Below, in pieces: positions 1 through 8,300 of a stretch of 11,213 bases of DNA. The stretch lies in contig CAMAWK010000067.1 in the NCBI GenBank assembly GCA_945861915.1, positions 1 through 11,213 on the forward strand, given 5' to 3'. Below the pieces are notes generated by a model. That model had not been told where the DNA came from, searched no databases, and worked only from the letters and a program-made list of their open reading frames with translations. Source of the stretch: Flavobacterium psychrophilum. GTDB taxonomy: Bacteria; Bacteroidota; Bacteroidia; Flavobacteriales; Flavobacteriaceae. The position numbers and the translations under genes are program-made. How positions within the stretch are numbered: position 1 is the stretch's first letter; each line of letters opens with the position of its first letter.

Positions 1-43
1 ATGTATTGCATATTTAGGACGTTAATTTTTTTTTATAAACAAG

Positions 44-72
44 AAGCAACACTGTTACGAGTTGCTTTTTTT
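44..72. terminator. Putative intrinsic terminator, best in the plus direction
   Basis: AAGCAAC (44-50) pairs with GTTGCTT (61-67) around a 10-base loop, and seven T residues (66-72) follow on the plus strand. On the minus strand the hairpin is followed by CTTGTTTAT, a weaker U-rich tract. It could end the operon read from the right, and may also stop a plus-strand gene lying to the left of the window. Confidence 0.5.
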
Positions 73-78
73 GCTATA

Positions 79-100
79 ATCGCGTTGCAAACGCTACGAT
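79..100. repeat. Second small palindrome with GCA loop
   Basis: GCGTT (82-86) and AACGC (90-94) pair around a GCA loop (87-89), flanked by ATC (79-81) and GAT (98-100), which can pair across a 3-base bulge. Together with the palindrome at 120-142, which has the same loop, it makes a two-hairpin unit of about 65 bases that looks like a dispersed extragenic repeat. Copy number cannot be judged from this window. Confidence 0.4.
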
Positions 101-119
101 TTGTCTTTTAATTTAGGTA

Positions 120-142
120 GGCACTCGTCGCAGACGAGCACC
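120..142 (-). repeat. Palindrome with TGC loop, possible REP-type element or operon 3' hairpin
   Basis: Eighteen bases after the last stop, CTCGTC (124-129) and GACGAG (133-138) pair around a 3-base loop GCA. Read as minus-strand RNA, the arms extend to 10 pairs (GGUGCUCGUC with GACGAGUGCC) through one U-G and one G-U wobble. On the plus strand the same two positions are C-A and A-C mismatches. The hairpin is therefore complete only in the operon's own transcript. No U run follows, so it is not a standard intrinsic terminator. Confidence 0.5.
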
Positions 143-160
143 AGGGGAAGTTTTGGTTTG

Positions 161-439
161 TTAAGCCTTTTGATACACTAAATTCTTTAATGGCGAATTA
201 TTTCCAATATCAACTATTGGCTTTAAAACACAGTCATTTTCTTGTTTAGCAGAAAATTCTGCAATTAAATCGTCTATATAATCTTCTTCCTGTTGTGTTA
301 ATGCTGATAAAATAATTTTTATTTGTATATCTCCATTATCAATTATTTCAAAAGATATACTTTCAAAATTATCATTGATATTTCTACATATCGCATCGCA
401 AAGATTACAAGCCTGATATCTCACTTCTACTTCTATCAT
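161..439 (-). CDS. Putative immunity protein 2, acidic partner of the first
   Basis: A 92-residue cytoplasmic protein with ATG at 437-439 overlapping the TGA of the previous gene (436-438) and a TAA at 161-163. It is strongly acidic (about 17 Asp/Glu against 7 Lys/Arg), a common trait of immunity proteins that cover a basic nuclease surface. Pattern: helix (CNLCDAICRNIND), hairpin (ESISFEIIDNGDIQIKIILSA), acidic helix (LTQQEEDYIDDLIAEFSA), and a tail PLKNLVYQKA. The same order occurs in the neighbouring immunity-like protein (IS[FY]...D...I[QK][LI], L[ST]Q, a helix, ...K-x-L-x-Y...KA), which suggests an ancient duplication. Local GC is 26% by my count over 181-420. No named family is recognised. 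It could be the real immunity protein, a second immunity, or an immunity protein left from an earlier toxin. Confidence 0.65.
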   Translation of the reverse strand: MIEVEVRYQACNLCDAICRNINDNFESISFEIIDNGDIQIKIILSALTQQEEDYIDDLIAEFSAKQENDCVLKPIVDIGNNSPLKNLVYQKA

Positions 440-753
440 AATACTTCAGCTTTTGAGAATAACAAATAATCCAACCATTTATAATATTGAGGGTGCCATT
501 CTCCTTTACTCTCATTAAACTGTCCTTTCGTTAAATGCAGTTCCGTAATAGTAACATCAAAACTGGATAATCTTTCTTTAATGTTTTCTACTCTTCCCTG
601 TGATAATGTAAATCCATCTAATAAAACTAATTGAATAAAAAGTTTCTTCCCATCTAAACTGTAACTTATGTCTAAAACATTCTTATCTGCTTTGATTAAA
701 AAGCAATTTATCAAAGTGTACTTCAATTTGGTATAATCAATATTATATTCCAT
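436..753 (-). CDS. Putative immunity protein 1 for the RHS toxin
   Basis: A 105-residue protein from the ATG at 751-753, four bases after the toxin stop (758). The frame is open further to a GTG at 790-792 inside the toxin gene, but the ATG is preferred because it places the gene directly behind the toxin with no overlap. There is no signal peptide, so it should stay in the cytoplasm. Visible pattern: an N-terminal helix (DYTKLKYTLINCFLIK), a beta-hairpin (LDISYSLDGKKLFIQLVLLDG), a helix (LSQGRVENIKERLSSF), a strand (VTITELHL) and an aromatic C-terminal helix (HPQYYKWLDYLLFSKA). I do not recognise a named family. Its charge is nearly neutral (about 14 acidic, 13 basic). Position, size and lack of export signal support an immunity role. 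It overlaps the next gene by 4 bp (ATGA), implying coupled translation. Confidence 0.7.
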   Translation of the reverse strand: MEYNIDYTKLKYTLINCFLIKADKNVLDISYSLDGKKLFIQLVLLDGFTLSQGRVENIKERLSSFDVTITELHLTKGQFNESKGEWHPQYYKWLDYLLFSKAEVL

Positions 754-757
754 AAAA

Positions 758-3700
758 TTAAGGTTTCCAAAGTGGGCTTGTAGGAACAACACTTGGACTT
801 GTTGTACCCTTAATCATAAATACATTTGTTGGCTGTCCTGTTATACTTGCACCTAAATTAACATTAGTTCCTGTTACACCATTAACCCTATAAATTTGAT
901 GCCCTGCTTTTGAAATACCTAAAAATCTTGCATTCCCTGAATGTACTGCATCTAAAACAGCCTGTGCATCATCCAAACTATTTAAAAATCCACCACCTTG
1001 TTTTGCTGTTCCTGCAATGTGACGAGCTTGTTTTTGAACAGATATAATTTTGTTCAATCCATTTGTTACACCCTTAGTTGCGGTTGCTACACCTCCTCCT
1101 GTGCTTCCTAAATGATACGAACCCATCATAAAATCAGTCATAATTTCACGGTGTGCTATACCAATCATTGCGTAAGAATACGACTGTATTCCTTTTTTCT
1201 TATATATATTCGCAACATAATCAATATTAGTAGCACTCATTCCCAGCATACCTCCAAATACCTTTGCCTCAACATTTTTAGGTTTAGCTTTTCTAGTAAT
1301 CACAACTGTTTCTAGTTCTGGTCCTATCATTGTATATTCAGGTGTAATTCCTAAAAAACTTCCAATAGAACTAAACATTCTACTAAGCCAACTTCCTGGA
1401 GGGTCAGGATCTCCTGATCCACTTGCAAACCCCCCATCAGGGTCAATCATATTAACGGGGTTGTTGCCCATCCCTAAATACGGACTTGCATATTGCCCAT
1501 AAGGATCCGGACTCAACCACCTCCCAATTCGTCCATCCCAAAGCCTGAGCTGAAAAGCTTCCATACCCAGCTCGGTATCTACTTCCTGCCCTTGAAAGGC
1601 GTAACGGTAATTACTCATCGAGTTACGATAGGGTAGTTGCTCGCCAAAGGGGTAATAATCGGCAAATGATTTTATATCCGTTGCTCCTGTTATGTCATTT
1701 TTTTGTACTACCGCCCTAACATTGCCCAAATGATCCGTGATTTCATAAGAACTTGTGGCACTTAATCTATTGTAAACACCTAATCTACTCTGACCAAAGA
1801 TAGGCAAATCTTTTTGGACAATAGGGCCAGTGTTCATTTTGTTGTAGATAGCCAAGGTATTCCCAGACAAATCTAAAACATAATAATCCGTGCTCATTAA
1901 GGTAAACAAACTAGTGCTGTAACTTTCTTTTCGGATGCGTTGGCCTCTTTCATTATAAAAGAATTTTACTAACACATTAGCTCCCTTGTTTACTTGTTTT
2001 ACTAATCCTTGGGTGTTGTAAAAATAATTGATATCCTCTTGGTTATTACGGGTCAACTGCCCAATACTATTGTATGAATAGTTATCACCCGTTTGATTGC
2101 CAATATCATCTACTACCGCTATGTCTCCTGCAGCATCTTGAACTCTTTTCAACTGATTTGGTTTACTCGTATCATATACATAACTCAAATCATCCATAGT
2201 ATTACTTCCGTTTTCAGTGTTTTTATTTCTTTTCAAACGAAGTATGTTTCCATTAGCATCATATTCTATTCCAGATTCTGCATAATCTGTTGAAGCAAAA
2301 GGGGTAGTAGTTTCAGGAACAATCTGCGCTCTAAAAGTACTTCCAGCTACTGCCTTTATGTTCATACCATTTGTAAAGATTATAGATTCACTTGCTGCAA
2401 GGGTTGCATTGGGATCGGCAACATAATCTATTGTGATCGTTTTTTGGGTTGTTGTACCAGCTCCCATACCATTAAATTCAGCATCGGTGAGCCAGTTGTT
2501 TTTGTTGTATTTATAGGTATATTGTACAGGGAGGGTGTTTGTTATAGTATTTTTGGTGTTCCAAGCGATTCCTTTTATATTGCCGTTAAACTGGTTAGTT
2601 CCACCCGTTACGTTTGAAAAATCGGACGAACGTAAGTAATCGTGGTCGTTATAACTAATACTCATTCCAAAAAAATCGTTAGTGTCTTTACCAGGGTCTT
2701 TAGTTGAGTCTCCAATAATTGGATGGTTAATACTTTTTAACTGTCCGTTGAGGTTGTACACATAATCAATCCCTTGCAAAGGTGTGCCATTAGTACCGGG
2801 TGCAATTTCTGTACGTTTTAAAGCTCCTGTTTCGTAATATTTGTAATTGGCGTGAGTTGTATAGATGCTATCATCGATAGACGTTTCTACTTTTTCAAGA
2901 TTTTGATCTATTGTATTGTATGTATAACGGTGTATAAAACGCTCTCCATTAGTATATCGTTGAAAATATACTTTTGTAACGGCACTTGTTATGGGGTCAT
3001 ATTCATAATCTATGGTTTTTATTCCTAAACCCATATTGTTTTGAACCACCCATTTTACACGTCCATAAACATCATAACTATAATAAGTTGTTGCGTTTTC
3101 GTTTGCTGTCTTGGCAACGTTTCCTGCTAGAAAACTAGGGTTGGCATAACTACTATGAAGATTATTAGTTAAAAAGGCAATATCAGTCGATGCTAAATAA
3201 TCGTAGGTGGTAAATTGTTTTTCACTACAGCTAGAATTTAGCAAACCATCTTCGTCAAAGCTCGTAGTAGGGTCGTCTATATTATCTACAATAATGTCTG
3301 AATTTGCAAATGTTAGTGCAACAGTGTGTGTAAACACCCCACTTTCTATTGGTCTTCCCAAATCATCATAATTGGTATAAGAGAATTCTTGAGGTACGGC
3401 GGATTTTTGTTTGCTGTTTTGCGAGAATCGAATTTGTCCATCTTTACGGTATTTAAACCGAGATTCTCCTTCGTCTGGACTTTCGGTATATACTAATTGT
3501 CCAAATGTATCGTAACTATACTTGGTTTCTATATGGTTTAATGGCTGTTTGCTTGATACTAGGCGTCCTGTGTAGTCATAATAGTTTAGACTATAATCAT
3601 AATAATTATCCTTGTAGGTAATTGTAACTGGATTACTAGCTGGATTATAATTGTCTAAATTGGTAATGGCTACTCTATAAAAACCACTAGGTAAAGTAGG

Positions 3701-5386
3701 GGTAGAAATAGTAGTTAGCTGTTCAGTTATCAAATCATAGACTTCTAGGTTATATCCTAGATTATTACTAATAGTAAACCCTGTTATCCCTTGGGGTACG
3801 TGAATGTCTACATATCCTTGAGTGCTAATTGTCAAGGTGTTGTCATAGTTGTTAGTTCCGCCGACACGAGCTGTAGCTAAGGTTTTTCCATCGGTATCCG
3901 TAAAGAGTACCTGTTCGTTGTTATGAACGTCACGGGTTATGGTTTTCAAAATTTTTCTTGTAGGGGCTATGTAAGTCCCATCGTTAAATGCTCCTAATTG
4001 AGATAGTTCATGGCTCGCAGGCATGGTAAAACTATATCCCTGTTTCCATTCACCCGCTTGTTTATTTCCTCCAATAGTCTTTAGTACCGATCCTGGATTT
4101 AATTTGCTATAAATGCTTCGAGAAAAGGGATAGCTTGTAATGTCTTGGTTGCTGTTTCCAGCAAAAAAAGTGTCTGTATTTTTATTGCTATAGTACCATC
4201 CTATTGTATTTACTACTGTTCCTACGGCCTTAGGGTTTTCGGGTGTGGTTTCAAAATCAGCTGTATTGTAATGACCATTTTGGTCATCTACCATGAAGTC
4301 ATTTGAGAAATTAAACCCACCATTGTAATTATTTATAGGGGCGCTGAGCGTGTTTAAAGCTGGACGCCCGAATGAATCGTATAGCGTTTGAGACGCCCAT
4401 GTTCTATTAGTTTTTAAATCTACGGTTTGATTTTGAATCATTTTACCTAAATCATTAAAATAGGATATGCTATGAGATTTTACTGTTCCTGCAATATCTT
4501 TCGTTTCTGTTTCAACACTATTTTTATCTAGTGATGTCATAGCAAGAGTTTCACAACCATTATAATTTACAGAATAGGTGTTAGGACACTTATCAAGATT
4601 ATTTACTACCGCATTAGGAAAAGGGATTGCACAACTATAAGTAGGTTGTGAGTTGTAATTTCCATATCCATCAAGATCATCGTCTGGATACCAGCTTAGT
4701 CCACACCCTGATTGTTTTATAGGAATAGCCATATAATAATTATCTGTAAACAATACAATATGCGATTCTCGTGCATACAAACTGGTATTTCTTTCTCTAT
4801 TGAGGTTTAAAATTCTACCAGTAGTATCATAAGATATATTGACCTGCAACCAATTAGGAATATTTAATAAAGTCAAATTATTTGAATCACAATTTGTTCC
4901 CGTGTAAGTTGGACATGCAATAGTACTAAATTGAGTCTCTGCATTTAGAGTTAGAAAATTTGTATATTGTACTTGGGTTGCATAACCATATGGATAACTA
5001 CTGACAGCACATCGTCCAGAAACAATAACACCTCTTTGCGCCACAAATAGCGTAAAATTTTTGTTCAATTGAGGAATAGTACAAATAATTTCAGCACTTC
5101 TATCAACAGTAGTATTTTCCCAACTTGCTGTTAAGTTAATATAATTGGAGTTAATCGAATAGTTAATGGTAAACCCATATGGTAAATTAGAAAAAGTCAT
5201 CGTAAGGCCATTTGGAACGGCACATCCATTAAATTCAATTAGTCTACTTTCCGTATTTCCTGAAGGGGAAAAGGTTGTAAAGTTCATCACTGGATTAATT
5301 AATACGGGTTCACATTGTGCAAAAGTATTTAATGCTCCTAAGTAGCAAATTACTTGCAATACGATTATATGGATTAGTTTTTTCAT
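758..5386 (-). CDS. Exported RHS repeat protein with C-terminal polymorphic toxin domain (TcC-like)
   Basis: A 1542-residue protein with ATG at 5384-5386 and TAA at 758-760. A Sec signal peptide (MKKLIHIIVL..., cleavage probably after TFA, residue 23) is followed by two Ig/BACON-like beta modules (about 25-122 and 125-228, each ending in a strand such as LFVAQRG or IPIKQSG) and a calcium-loop segment DDDLDGYGN (235-243) with a TSP3-like DKCPNTYSVNYNGC (265-278). Residues about 300-400 resemble the DUF6443-type start of Bacteroidota RHS proteins. YD repeats follow: YYDYTGRLV, YSYDTFGQLV, YTNYDDLGRPI, YSYDVYGRVKW, IEYDANGNI and YSYNSIGQL. The RHS repeat-associated core spans 1218-1319. After it come a linker (1320-1448) and a probable toxin tip (1449-1542). 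By analogy with TcC/Rhs, the repeats build a cocoon and the core cuts off the C-terminal toxin inside it. Domain order is clear; delivery route and target are inferred. Confidence 0.9.
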   Translation of the reverse strand: MKKLIHIIVLQVICYLGALNTFAQCEPVLINPVMNFTTFSPSGNTESRLIEFNGCAVPNGLTMTFSNLPYGFTINYSINSNYINLTASWENTTVDRSAEIICTIPQLNKNFTLFVAQRGVIVSGRCAVSSYPYGYATQVQYTNFLTLNAETQFSTIACPTYTGTNCDSNNLTLLNIPNWLQVNISYDTTGRILNLNRERNTSLYARESHIVLFTDNYYMAIPIKQSGCGLSWYPDDDLDGYGNYNSQPTYSCAIPFPNAVVNNLDKCPNTYSVNYNGCETLAMTSLDKNSVETETKDIAGTVKSHSISYFNDLGKMIQNQTVDLKTNRTWASQTLYDSFGRPALNTLSAPINNYNGGFNFSNDFMVDDQNGHYNTADFETTPENPKAVGTVVNTIGWYYSNKNTDTFFAGNSNQDITSYPFSRSIYSKLNPGSVLKTIGGNKQAGEWKQGYSFTMPASHELSQLGAFNDGTYIAPTRKILKTITRDVHNNEQVLFTDTDGKTLATARVGGTNNYDNTLTISTQGYVDIHVPQGITGFTISNNLGYNLEVYDLITEQLTTISTPTLPSGFYRVAITNLDNYNPASNPVTITYKDNYYDYSLNYYDYTGRLVSSKQPLNHIETKYSYDTFGQLVYTESPDEGESRFKYRKDGQIRFSQNSKQKSAVPQEFSYTNYDDLGRPIESGVFTHTVALTFANSDIIVDNIDDPTTSFDEDGLLNSSCSEKQFTTYDYLASTDIAFLTNNLHSSYANPSFLAGNVAKTANENATTYYSYDVYGRVKWVVQNNMGLGIKTIDYEYDPITSAVTKVYFQRYTNGERFIHRYTYNTIDQNLEKVETSIDDSIYTTHANYKYYETGALKRTEIAPGTNGTPLQGIDYVYNLNGQLKSINHPIIGDSTKDPGKDTNDFFGMSISYNDHDYLRSSDFSNVTGGTNQFNGNIKGIAWNTKNTITNTLPVQYTYKYNKNNWLTDAEFNGMGAGTTTQKTITIDYVADPNATLAASESIIFTNGMNIKAVAGSTFRAQIVPETTTPFASTDYAESGIEYDANGNILRLKRNKNTENGSNTMDDLSYVYDTSKPNQLKRVQDAAGDIAVVDDIGNQTGDNYSYNSIGQLTRNNQEDINYFYNTQGLVKQVNKGANVLVKFFYNERGQRIRKESYSTSLFTLMSTDYYVLDLSGNTLAIYNKMNTGPIVQKDLPIFGQSRLGVYNRLSATSSYEITDHLGNVRAVVQKNDITGATDIKSFADYYPFGEQLPYRNSMSNYRYAFQGQEVDTELGMEAFQLRLWDGRIGRWLSPDPYGQYASPYLGMGNNPVNMIDPDGGFASGSGDPDPPGSWLSRMFSSIGSFLGITPEYTMIGPELETVVITRKAKPKNVEAKVFGGMLGMSATNIDYVANIYKKKGIQSYSYAMIGIAHREIMTDFMMGSYHLGSTGGGVATATKGVTNGLNKIISVQKQARHIAGTAKQGGGFLNSLDDAQAVLDAVHSGNARFLGISKAGHQIYRVNGVTGTNVNLGASITGQPTNVFMIKGTTSPSVVPTSPLWKP
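761..1042 (-). other. C-terminal toxin domain, candidate BECR-fold ribonuclease (residues 1449-1542)
   Basis: The last 94 residues start SVQKQARHIAGT, continue through NSLDDAQAVLDAVHSG (a helix) and strands FLGISKAGHQIYRV and VNLGASITG, and end NVFMIKGTTSPSVVPTSPLW before KP and the stop. The order K-Q-x-[RK]-H-I near the start, one helix, several strands and a final K-G-T-T-S-P...P-x-x-P strand resembles BECR-fold (barnase/EndoU/colicin E5-D/RelE) ribonuclease tips of polymorphic toxins. Candidate catalytic residues are His1456 with Lys1452/Arg1455, and Lys1526/Thr1528/Thr1529 near the end. By my count the domain has about 8 Lys/Arg against 3 Asp, which suits RNA binding. I cannot assign a numbered toxin family. 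Position after the core, variability and neighbours make a toxin likely; RNase activity is a weaker inference. Confidence 0.6.
1430..1735 (-). other. RHS repeat-associated core (residues 1218-1319)
   Basis: The segment starts DHLGNVRAVV and contains DYYPFGEQL, YRYAFQGQEVDTELG, FQLRLWDGRIGRWLSPDP and NNPVNMIDPDGG. These are the hallmark motifs of the RHS core in Bacteroidota. In TcC and Rhs proteins, conserved aspartates in this core perform autoproteolysis that frees the C-terminal toxin; candidates here are D1284, D1294 and D1315/D1317. The usual DPxGL ending is DPDGG in this protein. Local GC over positions 1381-1620 is 50% by my count (120 of 240 bases), much higher than the toxin side. 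Confidence 0.88.
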
Positions 5387-5388
5387 AA

Positions 5389-8300
5389 TTAATTCTTATA
5401 ATGATACGTATTTTTACTTATTGGTTTAAAACCTCCTGAACCCTCTCCGCTAAAATCGGCCACTTCAGTATAGGTTTCTTCTAATCTTCCAGCAGCATCG
5501 TATTTAAAATGGGTACCTAAGCCATTATTGCCAACAATATAGGATAGTTCATCCCACTCGTTGTAAACATAGCCTGTTATACTAGATGCCATTGGATAGA
5601 GACGGAAATCATCTAAATCAATCTCCCCCGATACTGATACAATTGAAACTGTAGTTGTACTAGTAAGAATATCGATATATCCATTTAAGAGTACCCAGTT
5701 GTCTGCTTTAATAGTTTCGGAAGTGTTAAAATTTTGTATACTGTTTCCTATTTTAATCCTTGCATTGTTTTCTGTTCCTTTTCGAGCCCATACAGAAACT
5801 TTAAATTTTGATTTTATTCCTGTGCGAACTGAGTTTAGAGGCAATGTTACTTCAAATGCGTTTTGATTTTGTCCTATTCTCACAATACTTTTACCAGTAT
5901 GTGCAGAACCAGCCCCTACATCTCCAACAACTAGATGCCCATTTGATTTTATTTGTCCATCAAAATAGCTAGAATTAGATGTTATATATTCTGCACTACT
6001 ATAATACATTTCATTATAACTGGCATTGCCGGTTGCTATAACTTTAGAATCGTTGTCTCCCATTTTGGTGGAAGCAAAATTATTATTGATGTCTTTTATT
6101 TCTAAAGGAGCTGAATAATGATCATATAAAGTGACTTCTGAGGTTTGTCTCCATTTTGTTCCACCAATACCACTCCAGTAAAAACCATCATCTGTTGCTA
6201 TATTATAATTAGTAAAGATGCCATTACTATCTAGAATACCATTCCAAATAAAAGTTTTGTGTTTTCTCCAAATATTTTCTTGGTTATTTGTAGGTGTGAC
6301 TGAATTGCCTTCTATCGTTTTATAAGTCCAAATGTTACTCCATGTTGTAATGCCTACTCCAGTAACTTTCCAATCCCCTTCATCCAAAATATAGGAATAC
6401 TCTGCAGCGGTTTGTGAAAGCATGTTTTTATAGGAGGTTATGCCTACTGACTTAGAACCCATTTCAGGATATTTATGAAAGGCTGGAATTATTTTTGTCT
6501 TGAATGTTTTGCCATCACTGGAAGTAAATACTTGTTCTTTAGAAACACCTGAAATTAAATCATAATCATTAAATAAGGTGGTATACGTATACCCATTTTT
6601 TTGCTCTGTTGATGATTTTATGATACTAGGATATTTTATTCGGGTTGTAGAATTGACAATCCATCGATCTAAAGTATTTGAATTATCGGTATAGTCAATT
6701 TCTTTATAACTTTGATAAGATTCTTGGGTAATACCCATATTATTAGGTAACTCGTCCATATTATAATAGGTACTATAAACTTTACTTAATAACTGATTTT
6801 CTGAATTTACAGTAGAAACTTCTAACAATTGCCCGAGAGCAGCAAAATTTTCTTTTATTGTGAAAGTGTTAATATCCACAGTTTTATTCTGAGAAGTATT
6901 AGTAAATGAAGTATTATTAGTTTTGAGAATCTCATAAAATGATCCGTATTTAATTTTGTCTGAAGACTTTTCTTTCATAATATTAAATCGATATTTCATT
7001 TTAGCTAGTGGTTCCACTCCTTCTTTATGAGAACTCATAGTTACATATTCATACATGACTCTTGGCGCAGGCAATTCGGAACTATATGGAAGTTCTTTCG
7101 CTATGTTTTGAGCAAAAGGTACATAAGAAATAAAGCCTATACCATCCTCATTCTGACCATACTTATAATCAGTGAAATATTTATTGGCTCCATCTGAAAT
7201 ACTTATTCTAGAAGTTCTTATGCCTCCTGACTTAAATACATCGTTTGGCGTTAAAGCTAAGGTTACTTTTATATTGTGATAATAAAAATCATCTCCACTA
7301 TAGGCTATAGCTCTATTCACAGCAGCCATATCGCACCCAAAAACTCCTGATAATGAATTGCTTAAAGAACTACTTCTACCTAAGTAAGCATTAGCATCGA
7401 AGGTAACCTTGTATTTTCCTGCACCTAAATCATGCGTAATAGTTCCTGTAGAATTATATCTAAAAAAATAAAATAAATTATTAAAGCATGTAGCATCATA
7501 AGAAGAAACAGTTACTTTTTTATTTAATAAATTAGGATATGAGTTACTATTTCCAATTTCAATTATGACAGTTTTATTTGTTAAATCAGTAATACTTGTG
7601 TAAGTAGGTCTAGAACATTTAAATAAAACAGGATTCCTATCTGAAAATTCTAATTTATTAGTAACTAAACTTTTGCATTTATTGTATTCGTATTCTATCC
7701 CAATGGTACCACCTTGTGGGGTAGTAATCGTTTTTAATGATAAATCTTTAGCATCGTCTGTAAAATAGCCCCAACCATCATTTCTGTCAGATGTAGAAAA
7801 TTTACCATCGTAATAATCAAATTGATAAGGAGGTATTACAGTAGTTCCAGATTTACCTTTGAAATTTACGCTTTTTAGTTTCAAACAATTTCTTGTTGAT
7901 AAACTGTAATCATAATCAAAATCGATAACTTTTACAGCTTTTGGAATACAGCTAGACCAATTGTCTCCTGTATCGAGAACATTGTCATAGATATTATATT
8001 TCGCTTCTAAATTCTCTTTTACTATAGATCGATTGTATTTTATGTAAACACTTTGGTTTGTATCCGCTCCATAGGCTTTATCTACTGTGTTTTCTATATT
8101 TTTTAATAAAATAATTTTTTCTAAACGCAATTGATTTTGAGATGGTACAACAAATCTCCCATTAACGACTTCATTATTTTCTTTGTCATCAAGATGGTCT
8201 GCTGAATTATAACTCCACTCTGGAGATGCTGCATCTTGTCTTAGACCTTTTATGAATAAAGCAGTATGTGTTCTAGTCTTAATTTTATCTAAATAATACA

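Noticed and set aside
754..792. GTG start giving a 118-residue immunity protein overlapping the toxin by 35 bp
   Set aside because: The ATG at 751-753 places the gene directly after the toxin stop with a 4-bp gap. The overlap region is explained by the toxin frame.
758..900. Type IX secretion C-terminal sorting domain
   Set aside because: The C-terminus of the second protein is the toxin tip. There is no Lys-rich, strand-rich sorting domain ending.
1112..2293. Plus-strand open frames of 66-67 codons at 1112-1315 and 2093-2293
   Set aside because: Both lie antisense inside the RHS toxin gene, have low-complexity Ile/Ser/Tyr-rich translations and no recognisable motif.
5311..5386. Lipobox at TFAQC in the toxin-bearing protein
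   Set aside because: Gln at the -1 position does not fit signal peptidase II. Cleavage after TFA by signal peptidase I is more likely.
5384..5391. The two large genes as one gene broken by a frameshift
   Set aside because: The first ends with a clean TAA and the second starts with its own signal peptide and exported modules, so they are two proper genes.
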